From Topomyia yanbarensis (Eukaryota > Arthropoda > Insecta > Diptera > Culicidae): a stretch of DNA of 64,000 bases. Under the pieces are notes generated by a model, which was given only the letters and a program-made list of their open reading frames with translations, had not been told where the DNA came from and ran no database searches. The stretch is taken from assembly GCF_030247195.1 (NCBI RefSeq), contig NW_026683307.1, positions 35,378-99,377 on the forward strand, given 5' to 3'. The position numbers were made by a program, and so were the translations under genes. Below, one piece after another: positions 44,331-57,499 of the stretch (its first letter is position 1; each line of letters begins with the position of its first letter).

Positions 44331-46204
44331 GAGTGGGCGAATTACCCAATAATAACAAAAGGCCTCATGATAGCCGCAATTACTCATCGACGCTCGTGTC
44401 CCAAGCTGCATTAATTGCACCATTCATACGGTGGTCTAAGCTTCCACCAGGGACGAGACTCCAGGTAACTGGTGAAATTTATGATAGTAAGTTACTTGGC
44501 AAGGACCATGAGGAAATGCGAAGAAAGCAATTATCGTCTAGAAGGGACGATAGTAATAAAACTCTCAGACGGTTGCCAAATAATACAGCATTGTGTACGT
44601 AGGCGATCCCGGCGAGGCGCAAGTACCGCCACGAAGGCCGTAAAAGAAAAAAAAATAATAATAAAGTGATCTAGCGACGGTCCTGAGAAAAAATCCAACG
44701 TAAAGGTATCCGGCCTAGACCGATACCAAATAGATAATTTTACCCGCGCCGAAAGATATAGAATTGATTTGTTTACCGGCGCAAAGGGTTTAGGATTTGA
44801 ATTGTTTACCCACCCTAAAACAGTCTAGCAGGCAGGAACATAATTTGCCGGCCGTACCGAATGGACGGCGGAAGGGAATAAAAAACACATCACGGTAGGA
44901 GTGAGCGAGAAGGGTGGATAGCTAGGACTAAGTAGGTAGGTGAATAGTTAGATTAGGAATTTGTATATATAGTTTTAAGAATATGAAATTAAATCAGTCG
45001 TTCAGTCGCTTTTTTCCCATAGCAGTGATTTAGTCGTTTTTCTTTCTAAGTAGAAACCGATGACACATTTTTCCTTTGTAGTGATTCGCAGTTAAAGAGG
45101 TCCCTACCAGCGCCCAGCAGACGTCAATCAAACCAACAGAGGAGTTGGTAGTGAAGTATACTTTATCATATAATCTATTTCTTTTTCTCCTTTCCAAGGT
45201 ACAACCCGCTAGGAAAACCGTAGTCATCATAAGTCGTACTTCCGGCTTATGACCTGCTAGATTTCCCTCCGGGTAAAAGAAACTTTAAAAACCAAAAATA
45301 AAATAAATTCTTTATCAAATCCATTAAGGAAGCAAGTGCGAAGCTCAGTAACACGTCGTTGCTAAGCTAGAACCAAGTCGGTTCTAAATCCCAACGACAG
45401 GCATTATTTTTACCTTCGGTAGTCCTTTATTAATCCTGAAAGGATGTCGGTCGTAGGAGATACCTTCCCACTGGTCATCACCGTCATGTGGGCTTCAGTA
45501 TCCACCAAATCGCAGTTATATCGCAGTGAATGAAATATTAATGTAACGAAATTTAAAAGAACGGAGTAATTTATACTTAGCTGTATAAATGCTCTATATA
45601 GTATCAGTAATCCACAAACACATATTCGCTAAGCCGTTGGTCATACAGCCCATTAACAAGGGCTGTTTCCAAATGGCCACCAGCTATTATCAAGTAATTT
45701 TCATTTTCACTTACACACACCATGTCTGAACTTATGTCAGTATGGGTACAAATCGCTCCGAATCTTACTACCCACCTGAAAAAGTATTCCGCCGGCCCTG
45801 CTATCTGCTACTTTCGGTCTATTTATTTTATAAGGCACGGTACAGTACCGTATTTATGCATGGGCACTTTGGGCCACGGTCAGAGACCTCGGGCTATCAG
45901 GGGCACCCAACATAGGATGAATATAGAATCATCTCTGAAGGCTATGTTCCAAAAAATAGTAGCACTCAATTGTTTATAACTCTTTAGTGTGTTGGTGACA
46001 TTGGATCAGTTGCTCGGATTCGCACATTGCATCTTATCGTTGTGACGTTTAAAGAGCATCAGACAATCAAGCGGAGTAATGGTAGCGGTAGGAAACGAGG
46101 CACTGAATGACCAATTTATTTGAATTTATTTTGAGCAAAAACAACGAAATTCTTTCTACAACACGTATAGCAAGGTCTAAAGGCACCCAGCAGGAGCGGC
46201 AACT
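44331..46204. other. Unassigned sequence, possibly a decayed LTR element
   Basis: No coding domain seen. The stretch 44597-45290 has a different texture (GGTACGG, GGCCGTA and ACCCGCGCC phrases, TATATATAG near 44966, AATAAA runs near 45295) that could be a solo LTR of a BEL- or gypsy-type element, but I find no paired LTR, primer-binding site or gag/pol. Treat this as a guess. Confidence 0.3.
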
Positions 46205-47388
46205 AACAAGGTGGCAAGATTTGCACAAGTCACGACCCACATCTATACTCTTGAACCAAGGTTTCGCTGATACCTCGGGGGCTATCGAATGTAGCCACCT
46301 TCCTAGTTCACATTTGCTCCACGAAGTTTGACCACTTTTGAGGGTTCTCTGATGAGTAAAACTGAAAAATTAGTTGACCCAAATTGGTCTTTCATAAATG
46401 TCGCCTTCTAAAGCACCCACCTTAGCTAAAGATACCGCCTTCTCGTTGCCCGGAATGTAGCAATGAGAAGGGACCCACACCAAGGTAATCTAGAAAGATT
46501 TGTCGCACTCAGTAGCTCTCGTATTTTCCCCAAAAATACGAGGAGTGCTTTCCATGTTTCATCGAGCGCATAGCGTCAATGGAACTGAGGCTACCCGAAT
46601 CGATGAAGTAATGGTCTGCGATTAATGTGTCAATGACTCCAAGGGTATACTGAATAGCAGCTATTTCTGTGGCGTAAACTGAAGCAGGGTCGCTGAGTTT
46701 CTAACAAGTGGCGAACTTTTGATTGAAAACACCGAAGCCAGTAGACCCTTCGAGGTTTGAACCTTCAATATAAAATATCTTAGAGCACCCGACTTCTCGG
46801 GATTTATTCTAGAAAATATTTGGAACCACTTCCGGGCGTATGTGGTCCGGACAAATCTCGTCTTTCATGGAAGTGTCGAAGAAAACAGTAGATTCAGAAG
46901 AATTTAAGAAATGGGAACGGTTGGGATTGTAAGAAGAAAGATTAATTTTCTGCGCCATGTAGTCAAAATACAGGGACATGAAACGGGTCTGAGAATTGAG
47001 CTCAATAAGACATTCGAAATTTTCAATCATTCACCGGGTTCAAGATATCGCATCGAATGAGCAATCGATATGAGAGCTTCCAAAATCGACTTTGATGAAA
47101 TGTATGTTCGCAGCGGAACGAAAGAAGAAGAATCCGTATTTCATTACCGATTACCATTGTTTGGTCTGCTGGGTGGGCAGCCCACCATGTTCCGGTTATT
47201 GTACGAAGAAAATTGATCGCTTGTTGGCACTTCTGTTTCAGATACTTAATGTGGCATCCCCAAGTACCTTTCGAGTCGTGCCAGACCCCTAGATATTTTA
47301 CTGTGTAGACTTGAGCGATAGTTTGACCCATTATAAGAAGCTGTAGTTGTGTTGGTTGACCCTTCCTATAAAATACAAACTCAAATCA
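46205..47388 (-). pseudogene. LINE family 1 copy D, ORF2 C-terminal half
   Basis: A minus-strand relic running from the end of the reverse transcriptase to past RNase H: YTVKYLGVWHDSKGTWGCHI (about 47290-47230), WKLSYRLLIRCDILNP (about 47080-47040), QTRFMSLYFDYMAQKI (about 46960-46990), an RNase H start with the catalytic Asp replaced (YIEGSNLEGSTGFGVF where YTDGS is usual), then VWVPSHCYIPGNEKA. Frames are broken in several places. Its 5' boundary at about 47388 abuts a plus-strand fragment of another element. Confidence 0.85.
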
Positions 47389-47915
47389 AAGAACCTTCTG
47401 TGGGTATTCAGTCATTCCTGTATTACTGGAAATGAAGGGGCGGACGAATTGGCTAGAGCTAGTGCTGCGACTTACGTTCGTTGGTCCAGAATCAGTTCTC
47501 CCACTGTCGATAAGTTGGATAAAGCACAAGATTCGCTCTTGAGCTGCATAGGAACATGTGAACTATTGGAGTAGATTGCAAACTTGCGTTCAAACAAAAA
47601 CTTTTCTGCCGGATGTGAATCCGAAAATGTCAAATAATTTGCTTCATTTTTCTAAGCATAACTGCAGTATTCTAGTCAGGGCACTGACTGGACATTGCAA
47701 ACTCGATTATCACATGGTTATTTTCAGCGTGCTGAGTAGTATTCGTGTGATCTTTGTGAATCTGATTATGGAATTTCATATCACTTGATATGCAATGTAA
47801 TGCTAATGCGTATCAGGATTTTTGGTTCTCCAAACATAGATGAACCTATGTACAGATAGCTGAAACTCAAGAATATGCTAATGTTGCTAACCCAGTATGG
47901 TGAAGAGCCATAGTT
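47389..47915 (+). pseudogene. RNase H end of a second RNase H-bearing LINE
   Basis: LLWVFSHSCITGNEGADELARA (47395-47460) is the last RNase H motif. DKAQDSLLS follows, then a CDLCESDYGISYHLICN zinc-finger-like phrase (about 47745-47800) and LKLKNMLMLL near 47870. Frames shift twice. The order is that of an I-like ORF2 C-terminus. It is in the opposite orientation to the family 1 fragment next to it, and its sequence is clearly distinct. Confidence 0.7.
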
Positions 47916-48029
47916 TAAGCCGTATTTGAATGACAATATCTTTTCGAGGGTGTTGTCATTCTGTTATCTCAATATTCCCTCGGGGGTTTTGATTTATCCG
48001 CTTATCGAGAAAGGAAGAATACTTCCGTA

Positions 48030-49395
48030 TTGTCTATGTTCTCTGTATATGTGTTATTTTCCTTATCCGTAATCTTACCACTTCTCCAATCCTTTCCATC
48101 AGGAAATGATGAAAAGGCCGATCCGATCAACATCAACAAAAATAAACCCAGTAAACGACCAAGTACAACAGCAGCGAGAGCACCCAAGGGAGGCCATACC
48201 GAGCGCGAGTGGCGACAAACCAACAGGGTGCCAAGGAAAGCTAAGGCTTCAAGTGCGCACGCCGAATCAAGTATTACTCAAGACCAGCAGTCTGGGTTGC
48301 CTAAAGTGACGAATCTGAGGCAAAAAATCGAATAGCTCTACGAATTCGTTAAAAACAAGGGAAACTTGAACGGACAGATCAGGGATCTAGTGATTAGCAT
48401 CCAATTTGCCGTAGCAGCAGCCGAATGCGAACAGATGGCTGAAAATATCGAAAAGACATTCAAGACCACGGAGGTAGCGAAAGCAGAAGCCTATAAAATG
48501 CCGAAGAGTGACCGGTACTCCCGTTTCGTGAAAAGAGTAAGGGAAACACCAGGAGAGGAGGAGGAACCGAAGAAGCCCAAGAAGGTCGCTGAAGGACAGC
48601 GAAACAACCGACAAATTAAAAAAGTGGAACCATAGAACCAAACCATAGAAGAGAGAAGGAAAAATCATAAAGAAAAAGATGAAATGAAGAAAGAAGACCC
48701 TCTGCCGCGCCAGGGGAGGTATAGGGGAGACGTTCTAGTCGTCAAAGCAGAAGACGGCGTGACGTACACTGTGTTCCCGAAAAGAGTGTCAGAGGATCCC
48801 AATTTGAAGGAGTTTGGGGAGAACGTAGTAAGCACCAGGCGTATTTAGAAAGGCGAGATGCTGCTCCACCTGAAGAAGAGTCCATTGATTAAGAGCTCGA
48901 CCTATCGGGAACTCGTGGCAGAAGCGGTGATGGGAGGAGAAGCGAACTTGAGAGCTTTAGTTCAGGAAGCGGTGGTCGAGTGCAGGAATCTGGACAAGAT
49001 CACAATGGAAGGCGAAGTGCGGTGCGCGCTAATTGTGAAATGTAACTTGGAGAAAACGTATATGTCAATCAGGTTGAGGAAGGTGTAAAGTGGCACACAG
49101 ACAGCAGCGTGACGCTTATCGCCAGCCGCAGCCAACCAGCTTATGTTGACCGGTAAGATCAAAGTTGGGTGGTCGTTGTGCTCGTTACGATTTATCCCAA
49201 AAGTCACTAAACTAAACGGAGAAGTGTTTCAGTTGCCTTGGCTTCGGCCATCAGGCAAGAGACTGTGGAGGCTTGGACAGATCCGATCTGTACTGAAAAT
49301 GTGGGGAGAAGGGACACATTGCTAATGACTGTACAAAGCAACCGAAGTGCTTGCTCTGCACAAAGGAGCCCAAAGGAAAGAACCACATAACACAA
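48030..49395 (+). pseudogene. R1-clade ORF1 (gag-like) of LINE 2B
   Basis: One frame runs from about 48030 to 49088 interrupted only by three TAG codons (48333, 48633, 48846). It encodes a charged N-terminal region, a segment with helical character (LYEFVKNKGNLNGQIRDLVI, ECEQMAENIEKTFKTTEVAK) and a conserved-looking core (VFPKRVSEDPNLKEF; ALVQEAVVECRNLDKITMEG). After a frame change, a CCHC knuckle, KCGEKGHIANDC, and a second CLLC finger appear near 49295-49375. This is the expected nucleic-acid-binding tail of an R1-type ORF1. The true start is unclear; the first residues from 48030 look like upstream sequence. Confidence 0.8.
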
Positions 49396-52300
49396 AAAAG
49401 GCACGCCAATCTCAATCCCAATCATTGCGACATTGCACAGCAACTGTAGTGGCAGTCACCAACAAAAACAAAGTGCGACACTTCAATTATTGCAAAGTCG
49501 TATCGTGTTTCTCCTGATAACGGTAGCTGGGTGGGTGATAGTGCATGGATGGCGGCAAGCCAAGTGATGGCCGGTTTCCCTATTCAAGAGGTGGTGGATA
49601 ACACACACGAAGGCTTCGTGATCGCCAGGATCAACGGCCTAATCGTATGTAGCCGTTATGCTCCTCCACGTTGGACACCAGAGCAGTACAATTGGATTCT
49701 GGACGCACTAACCGACTCGTTAGTCGGACGAACGCCGGTTCTTATAGGAGGAGACATTAACCCAACCCCATCATTGACATAACATCCTGCAATGCGTCGC
49801 TGATGGAACACTTGAATTGGAGAGTTATTAAGCAATACATTGCGACACCATTGGTCGGCGGAACTGCATTATGAACACGAACGGAGGTCTTAGTGTAATA
49901 CACGAAGCACTTTACAGAGGTTTTCTGCCATTTAATTCCACTATGTTTAACATAACATAGTGGAATTAAATGGTGGAATTGCATTGTAACGCTGAGCGTT
50001 ACAGGACTGGCGAGCGGAAGTGGACAATAAAGGACTTCCATAAGGACCTTTTTGTGGAAGCACTTCGTTCTGACAGCCTCGCTCCAATTTCGAATGCCGA
50101 TGAGCTGTCGGAATCATTAGCGAGGGCGTGTCATATAAAAATGCCGAGGAAAATGGAGCCGAAGAACTGAAGGTATCCGGCGTACTGGTGGAACGGAAGA
50201 CTGAGCATCCTCGGCGCTGCCTGGCTAAAATTCAGAACACGCGTTCGTGGAGCAAGATCTGAGGCAGTCAAAGAAGATTACGAGGTGACATTCCGGGCGG
50301 CTAGGGTCACATTCAAACACGAGATAGTGCTTAGTGAGTCCACCTGCTACAAGGAGCTATGCAGAGAAGTAGACGATAACCCCTGGGGCAACGCTTACTG
50401 TGTCGTGATGGCCAAGATCAAGGGTCCAACGACGCCAGCTGAAATGTGAGCTGAAAAGTTGAAAATTATCATGGAGGTTCGTTATCCGAAGTACGACCCA
50501 ACCGCATGGCCACCTACACAGTAGGTCGATGCAGACGGTGAAAATGCTGGTGAGAATCGAGTCTCCAACGAAGAGGAAAGCTCCCGGACGGGACTGTATC
50601 CCTAACGTGGCCCTGAAGACCGCGATCCTGGCGTTTCCGGACGTGTTCAGGATAGTTCTACAGAAATGCTTGGACGAAGGCTACTTCCCGGATAGATGGA
50701 AGATCCAGAAGCGGGTGCTGCTGCCAAATCCAGGGAAACCACCAGGAGATCCAAAATCGTATCGGCCTATATGCATGGTGGATACTTTTGATAAACTTTT
50801 GGGAAGGGTAATCCTCAACAGGCTGACGACGTACGCTGAAAGTGAAAACGGGCTATCGTAGAGGCAGTTCGAGTTCCGGAAAGGGATATCGATGGTGGAC
50901 GCCATCCGCAAAGTCATCGCGACCGCGGAGAAAGCATTGAAGGAAAAGAGAAGGGGTAATCGCTACAGCGCCCTTGTGGCGATAGACGTGAAGAACGCGT
51001 TCAACAGTGTTAGCTGGGGGCTATCGCCGTAGCGCTGCACAGAATTCAGGTTTTGGACTATCTGTGCAAGGTTCTGAAAAATCATTCGCAGAACCGGGTC
51101 TACCTCAGGACTCCATACTTGGCCCAACGCTCTGGAATATAATGTACAATGGAGTGTTAGCACTGCAACTGCCAAGGGGAGTTGCGATTGTCGGCTTTGC
51201 AAATTATGTTGACGGCAGAGACAATAGGCACCGTGGAAACCTGCATGGCTGATGTCAAGTTGCAGCTAGCTCACCACGCGACCATCCCATCGATGCGTGC
51301 GCTGAAGCACCTGGGTGTGATGGTAGACGATCGGTTTTTTCAACAGCCATATCGACTATGTATGTGCGAAGGCTGCGATGATAACAAACGCATTGACAAG
51401 GATTATGCCGATTAACGGAGGAGCAAGAGGCTGCACGTACCGGCCTGGGCTGATGCGCTGAATTCAAAGCGGAACCGGAAGAAGTTGACAAGCACATTTC
51501 GCCTAATGGCTGTTCGTGTCGCGAGTGCGTACAAAATGATATCGTCGGAGGCGGGTTGCATAATTGCCGGGATGATCCCCATCTACATCACTCTGGCTGA
51601 GTACGTGGAATGCGGAGAAATGCACGTAATGCAAGAGTGGGACAACTCGGAGAAAGAAAGGTGGACCCACCGACTCATCCCAAATGTGTCTGCTTGAGTA
51701 CATAGGAAGCATGGAGAGCTGAACTTCCATTTGACGCAGTTTTTGTCCGTGCACGGATGCTTCCGGAAGTACCTGCATCGGTTTGGACACGCTTCGTCAC
51801 CTCTTTGTGTGAACGTGCAAGAGGCACCGGAACACATTCCCCAGGTTCTAAAACGTCCGAAGATGTATGCCTGGTGCGACATAGACACGACGAGCATATC
51901 TGGGACACTGTCAACAGAGTGGTTATGAGCATACTCTCCGAACTGCAGAGGAAGTGGCGAAGGGACCAATAAAATTGCGCCGTTGGCTAGGATGCCGCCG
52001 AGGAACCACAAATAGGGTTTCTGGAGAAATTCTGCCGCCGGGGAGCTCTCCGATGGTGTAGACTGGGTCCACTGATTCCTGGCGGGGCCCCAGTAAATCG
52101 GACGTTAGGCTTTCCCTGGAATTGCCGGATCAACCTCGACCCCCTCCCGGTAGCTCGTGAGTACGCTAGATCCACCGCCGGGCATAAGAGCGAGTAGATC
52201 GTGTCGAATAGCTAACAGTGGATCGTTGGGGCGCTAGTGAACCGGAAGCTACGCTAGGTAGTTCACCGCCGGATAATATCCGAGTAAATCTCGATAAAGC

Positions 52301-52790
52301 TGGGAGCTAAATGGCTCAAGGAAGCGGGTTTCGGTGTTGGGAGAAATTCATCCGTCAGTAAACTCTCAGTCGGAGTACCGCCTGAGCTTACCGCCTGAGA
52401 CTATCCGAATAGATCACGATAAGGTTGGGAGTTGAAAGACTCACGTAAACAGGAGCTAAATGGCTTATGGAATCAACAACTAAACAGCTCACTGAGACGT
52501 GAGCTAAATGGCGATGTCATAGATGGAGACGAAACGCAAGAGAAGATTCGGGAGTTAAATCAAAGCTGCTCGAGTCATTTCATGGACCAAGTGAGGCGTT
52601 CAGATACAAACCCCCGGCCAACGAAGTAGTACCTTGATGCCGTTCCATAGAGAAGAGGGGCTAAAAACGAGTAAGGAGTGTTTTAGTGGTTAGGCACGAA
52701 AGTGAGTCGAGAGTTCCGCACAGTGCCAATACACTACAGGTCAGGCTTTTTAAACCTTATTATAAAAAAATAATAAGGTGAGACGCAAAT
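48090..52790 (+). mobile_element. R1-clade LINE copy 2B, long but decayed
   Basis: ORF1, ORF2 and a 3' UTR of roughly 800 bases in the correct order on the plus strand. The 3' UTR (51975-52790) holds repeated GGGAGCTAAATGGCTCA-like and CGCCGGG-rich phrases and ends near TTATAAAAAAATAATAAGGTG. It is related to copy 2A but clearly diverged. No target duplication identified, and the 5' end is uncertain. Confidence 0.8.
49480..51972 (+). pseudogene. R1-clade ORF2 (endonuclease, reverse transcriptase, zinc finger) of LINE 2B
   Basis: Endonuclease: WMAASQVMAGFPIQEVVDNT, FVIARINGLIVCSRYAPPRW, PVLIGGDINP (49531-49780), where GDINP stands in the place of GDFNA. Linker: YPAYWWNG-like near 50175. Reverse transcriptase: KAPGRDCIPNVALK, LLPNPGKPPGDPKSYRPI (50570-50770), RQFEFRKGISMVDAI, VAIDVKNAFNSVSWG, then GLPQDSILGPTLWN (about 51100), and IVGFANYVDG in the place of the FADD box, so the catalytic aspartates are lost. 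C-terminus: RWTHRLIPNVSA, FLSVHGCFRKYLHRFGHAS (51660-51800). At least six stops or shifts. Dead copy. Confidence 0.85.
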
Positions 52791-55359
52791 CACGAAATCG
52801 CTGCATTAATCACAATCAATTACTATAAATCTTTTACACTATCCATTCTAAATGTGTACATCAAATCTAGAACCTCAGCTTTGTATCGATTTATTCATAT
52901 GATTGATAGCCTGTTTCCAACCAGCCAATCTCAATCTCAATATATACACAGAACTCGGTCGCGCGTGTATTTTTTTTCTTCTTGCAAATGGTTTCACGTT
53001 TAAAACTATTGTGGATAGATCAGCGTCACTGTTTGTAGTAATTTTTTTTAACCTAATAAACCATCGTGAATTGTTACTATCATCGTGTGTCCTAGTGCCA
53101 AAAAATTATAACGAGTGCCGTTTCCTGAAGCAAATGGCAATAAATGCGTCATTCAACTCATTTCATAATTTTGAGTACCCGTTTGTTTACTCACGGTTGA
53201 CTGCCATGGAGATTTATCACAATCAGCCGCCGTCGCGACGAAGTGAAAGAAAAGTAGTGGAGGAGACCTTGAAAATGATATCAACCTCGTGCGCTAGTAG
53301 GATCTGGTTGCCGAACTAGAGCAACGAGGTTGAACTCGCGCTCAAAAATGAAGGCCACCCGAAAGACCTTATGAAATGTTATCTCCGGCGAGCTGGTTTC
53401 GTGTTATCCCATTTTCCTTTTCCTTTCTGACATAATCTACATACTTACCTACTTACATAGTTAAACCGATGTCACAAGTGAACCAGTTTTGGGAATAAGT
53501 GTTATTTAATGCTCGTCGCTGGCGCAGGCCTTATTTGAAAGGTAATAAATTAATTCGACAGTTTTTTTTTACTCAGATTTATCGCCTCTGCAATTTTGTT
53601 GGAACTTTTAATTGTATAACCAATGCAATCAAAATTGGAATTACTACAACAGTGTTAACAGTTCGGATAACTGGATCAAACAGATGTAAATTTGAATTGA
53701 TAGTTGGGTAGATGAATGATGAAATCATTTTGTAGCTCGATTTTATTTTCCCACTTAACTAGTTTAATCATTTTTTTTCTGTTGGTTTGAATGTAGAAAT
53801 CAAGCAATTCTGCAAGGGCCGGCAACTGAAGATAGTATCAACCGCGGGTTACGCTAAATGTCTTCTAATTACCGGTTTAATGATGTTCAATCACCCATTC
53901 AAACCTATGTCGTCAAGGGTACGATTTACACATGGACCGTAGATCGTATAGATCGTCATCGTCTTCGCTGTCGTCAATCATAGAAAATATGGTCATGAAA
54001 CGTTCAGCGTGTGCTTGTTCTGCGTTCAGTAGCAGCGTAGTTGTCGTTGTTTGCACCCCCTCCCAGAAAGGAATGCAAGTGCATCCGCATAACTGACCGG
54101 GCTGTCGGGCTGTCATGAAGTGATTGCAAGCGGCGGCGGGGTGACTGGATCATTCGTCAACCAACAAGGCACGACCGGTTGGCTTTCAATTTCAATGTTG
54201 AAATGTCCCACTTTGGATGAAGTTGCGACTGTTTAGAACCTAATTAATGGAACTTGTTTCGTTTTTGTTTTATTTTTGTTCGTTCAAGTGATTGAAGCCG
54301 CCCTTGTTTTGGCAAAAGTGCGACTTAAGGTGCAGTCAAGGTGTAATTAATATTGTGTTTAATGGGTTTTATTTGTGCATGTCTGCAGATTCAGCCTGTG
54401 GATCATCGTTTGTAAGAGGAAAAATATCACCATTGGATGATTTGGCATTCCCATGAAAAAACAGAATTAACTGCATTTGGAGCCGAGATAAAAATCACGA
54501 TCCACGTTCGCCAACATTGAAAATGGTGACATTTCTATTACTAGATGTTGAATACAGAGTCCTACCACGCTGCTGCCGTTGATCGAGGGATTGTGTTAGT
54601 ATTGTCAACGGAAATAAGTTGTTTGGGTAGGAACTAAGCATTCACGGGCACGATTTTAATTTTGCGAACCACGACAACGACATTTTTCTGCAAGCTAAAT
54701 TATAATGAACGAATGACTGAATTAGCTTACGAAAATCGTGATCACTGCATTTCTTCTGAGAAGTGCGTATTATGCAGACCGTATTCATCGGTTGGTTGGT
54801 TAAGCCGAATTAAATGCTTTTTTGCAAATGTCACAAATTCATTCGGTTCTTTTCAACAATATCTATTATTATCATATTTTCACTTAATGGAATTGGAAAA
54901 ACTCCTAAAAGTGAAGTAGTTGAAAGTTAGTAGTATTAGAACATATGGTAAACCATGTTCTTATCTTATTTAATTTCTTTTTAATTTAATCATATATCTT
55001 TTTCTGCACGTGACTTACTCAAAAATCTATATCTATATTTTTTGTTATCTTTTTGAAAAAGTTTTGACCATTTGCCATTTGCCTTTTGGAAATAAAATAC
55101 ATTTCAAATTGACACAATCGAAAGGAAGAAAAATGAAAATATTGATCCCATTATGAGTTGCGTACAATTAAAATGTTTTTTTCGGAAATCTATGACCACA
55201 AAAAAACATTATTAAATCTAAAACAAATTGAACGTTCCATAGTACCTTGATGTCTAATTAAACGACGCCGTCAAGAAAAGAAGAACAAAAACGAAAAGAT
55301 GAAAGCAGAAAAGAATGGTAATATTAGAAAGTGCCTTGAATGATAATTAGTCATTCTTC
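52791..55359. other. Unassigned sequence, no supported gene
   Basis: The longest open frame (52903-53319, 138 codons) has no motif I recognise. A 37-codon frame starting at the ATG at 53208 (MEIYHNQPPSRRSERKVV) has a fair start context but nothing else in its favour. CAAGGGCCGGCAACT near 53813 resembles a hAT end without a partner. A 5'-exon role for part of this region in some distant gene cannot be excluded. Confidence 0.35.
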
Positions 55360-55372
55360 AAATAATCAGAAC
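55360..55372. repeat. Target-site duplication, left copy, of LINE 1E
   Basis: AAATAATCAGAAC, found again after the poly(A) at 56077-56089. Confidence 0.88.
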
Positions 55373-56077
55373 ATGAGAGCGACCCGATGGTCTGATAACT
55401 TCCCCGCGGGTCTGAAGAATACCATCCGCCAACCCCGTACTCGACGACCTGCTGACAAGGCACTGTGTCGCTGATCTCCTGTTTGCCCGAAAGTTACAAG
55501 TTCTGCTCTTCTTCCCATGTCATCATACACGCCTTTTCTCCCCTGTCCATGATACAACTGCTGCTAAACCGATGATGGAAATAAGCCCCCTTTGAGTATC
55601 TTAACCAAGCATAAGTCCCCATCAAAAAAATCAAACTCGTATTCTGTATTCCTAGTTCTAAAATAGCTGTAATTTTTATTCTTCATTCAAACTATTGTCC
55701 TCCATCTTGTAAATAGAATTGTATTCCTAGTTTTAGGATAGCTGTAAAATTTCTCATAAAAACTTGTTCCCCCTTTTGTATACTAAACTATATTTTTAGT
55801 TTTAAGATAACTGTAAAATTTTTCGTAAAAAAAAAACTATTCCTTCCCCTTTTAAATATCAAACTGGATTCCTCGCTTTAAAATTTTTCATGAAGAAAAA
55901 TCTTTTGCCTCTGTATTTCTAGTCTTAAGATAGCTGTAGAACTCGACAATATAAAAAAAATATCTGAACATTGTAACCTTCTAGTTTTAAGTATTTAAAA
56001 TGTAAAAAACACAAGCATTCGGCACCGTCAAGCTAACGCATTTGTGCCTATCAAATAAGCGAACTGAATAAAAAAAA
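55373..56077 (+). mobile_element. LINE family 1 copy E, tail-only insertion
   Basis: About 700 bases matching only the 3' UTR of LINE 1A (from its position near 21110 onward), including GGGTCTGAAGAATACCATCC, the CTAGTTTTAAGATAGCTGTA sub-repeats and the TGCCTATCAAATAAGCGAACTG end. It finishes in poly(A) and is flanked by a 12- to 13-base duplication. Strong 5' truncation with a duplication is the classic product of target-primed reverse transcription. Confidence 0.92.
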
Positions 56078-56533
56078 AATAATCAGAACTTCCTGAAACA
56101 TTGGTTCTTGAATTCGTCTTATTCAATTGCTTTATTTAAAACATTTTTGTTTTAAATTTTATTCCATATACTCATTTTATTTCAGTATATTAATTCTATG
56201 GATTTTATCCGTTCGGTTTATTTTATTCATTTTGAATATTGGACTAATTTTAAATATATGATAATTTATTTTAATTATTTATTTCATGGAGTATTTTTTT
56301 CAAGCCTATTTTTGCCGTGAGACATGTTGTTAAACTTGAGCGATTCGTAGTGACTCTACCTAAACTGGATCCCTACCAGCAGAAGACAAAAGATTAGTCC
56401 GTAAGGAGGGATTCCATGAGAAACCGGTCGACCGTAAAATATGACCATCGCCAATTCGAACAAAATTTTTCAGTTGTGTTCTACATGATCCATCAATCTC
56501 CATCATTTTCTTGGCAATTGCAATATTTTGAAA
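56078..56533. other. Unassigned AT-rich spacer
   Basis: No feature I can support beyond the target duplication at its left edge. Confidence 0.5.
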
Positions 56534-57499
56534 CAAGAGAAATTTTTCAAAAGGGTGTAAACGTTTCTGTGTGCATTGCTTAAAAATATTTTTTTCTGAA
56601 ACTGTATTTCAAACAACAAAACTATCTGAGAACGAGTTTTAGGGGATGAATACCGCACGATAAATATATGCACTGGAAAAATGGTGTGTCATTTTTCACA
56701 AACGCTAAAATTTATGTAAAAAATTTAAATTGCAATATAAACTAGTTTTTTTTTTAATTTTTCTGTTTTGTCAAGGAAAACCTAAAGAGAAAAGAAACAG
56801 TTTGAATGTGATTGTATGATGAAGAACTTATCGATAAAATAGTTTTTCTAACGATAGCTTTATACATGTTTCAAATTTTATACTAATTGACATACAAACC
56901 TGTAATTTTATTACAGAATTTGATTCCAAGTATCATTTCATATCAAAATGCTTAAAGCAGAAATCTTCAAAAACACGATCGTTGTAGAGATATTTGGTAT
57001 TTTGCTCCAACAAAAACAATTAATTCGTGAAATTATACCCTTTTTAAGTTACTCGCGTTATCTATCGTATTAAAGATACAAAATAAACTTTTCCAGTGTC
57101 ATCGAGCCATGGAGAAACATTCAATAAAAAAAAGTTTTGCTAATAACAACTTTTGATAGTGCCATTTCAAATTAAAATGCACATAACAAAAAATTTAGAA
57201 ATTTAGTAGTTCTCGAGCTATTTTAAATTTTGTTTAAACAACACAATTATTTTGTTTCATTACAACCTTTTTATAAGTTATTCACGTTTCTCCAACAATA
57301 CAAATAGGATCCATTAGATTACCTGTAATTTGCTGTTTGATATCAAGGCTTTATTTCTATATAGTCCTTGTTCTGACGTGAGTCATGTTGTTTCCTTCTT
57401 GCAAGGTTTTTAGGAACGTGTCCAATGGAAAATTAACAGAGAAAGAATGACCGAAACGGTAATAATTCACCTTTTATTGGACACACTGAGAAAAGATAT

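Noticed and set aside
44597..45290. Possible solo LTR
   Set aside because: No matching second LTR, no clear TG...CA ends, no target duplication; kept only as a remark in the unassigned region.
52903..53319. 138-codon plus-strand open frame after the R1-type element
   Set aside because: No domain, no splice-supported extension and uneven composition; it could be a chance frame or part of an untranslated exon.
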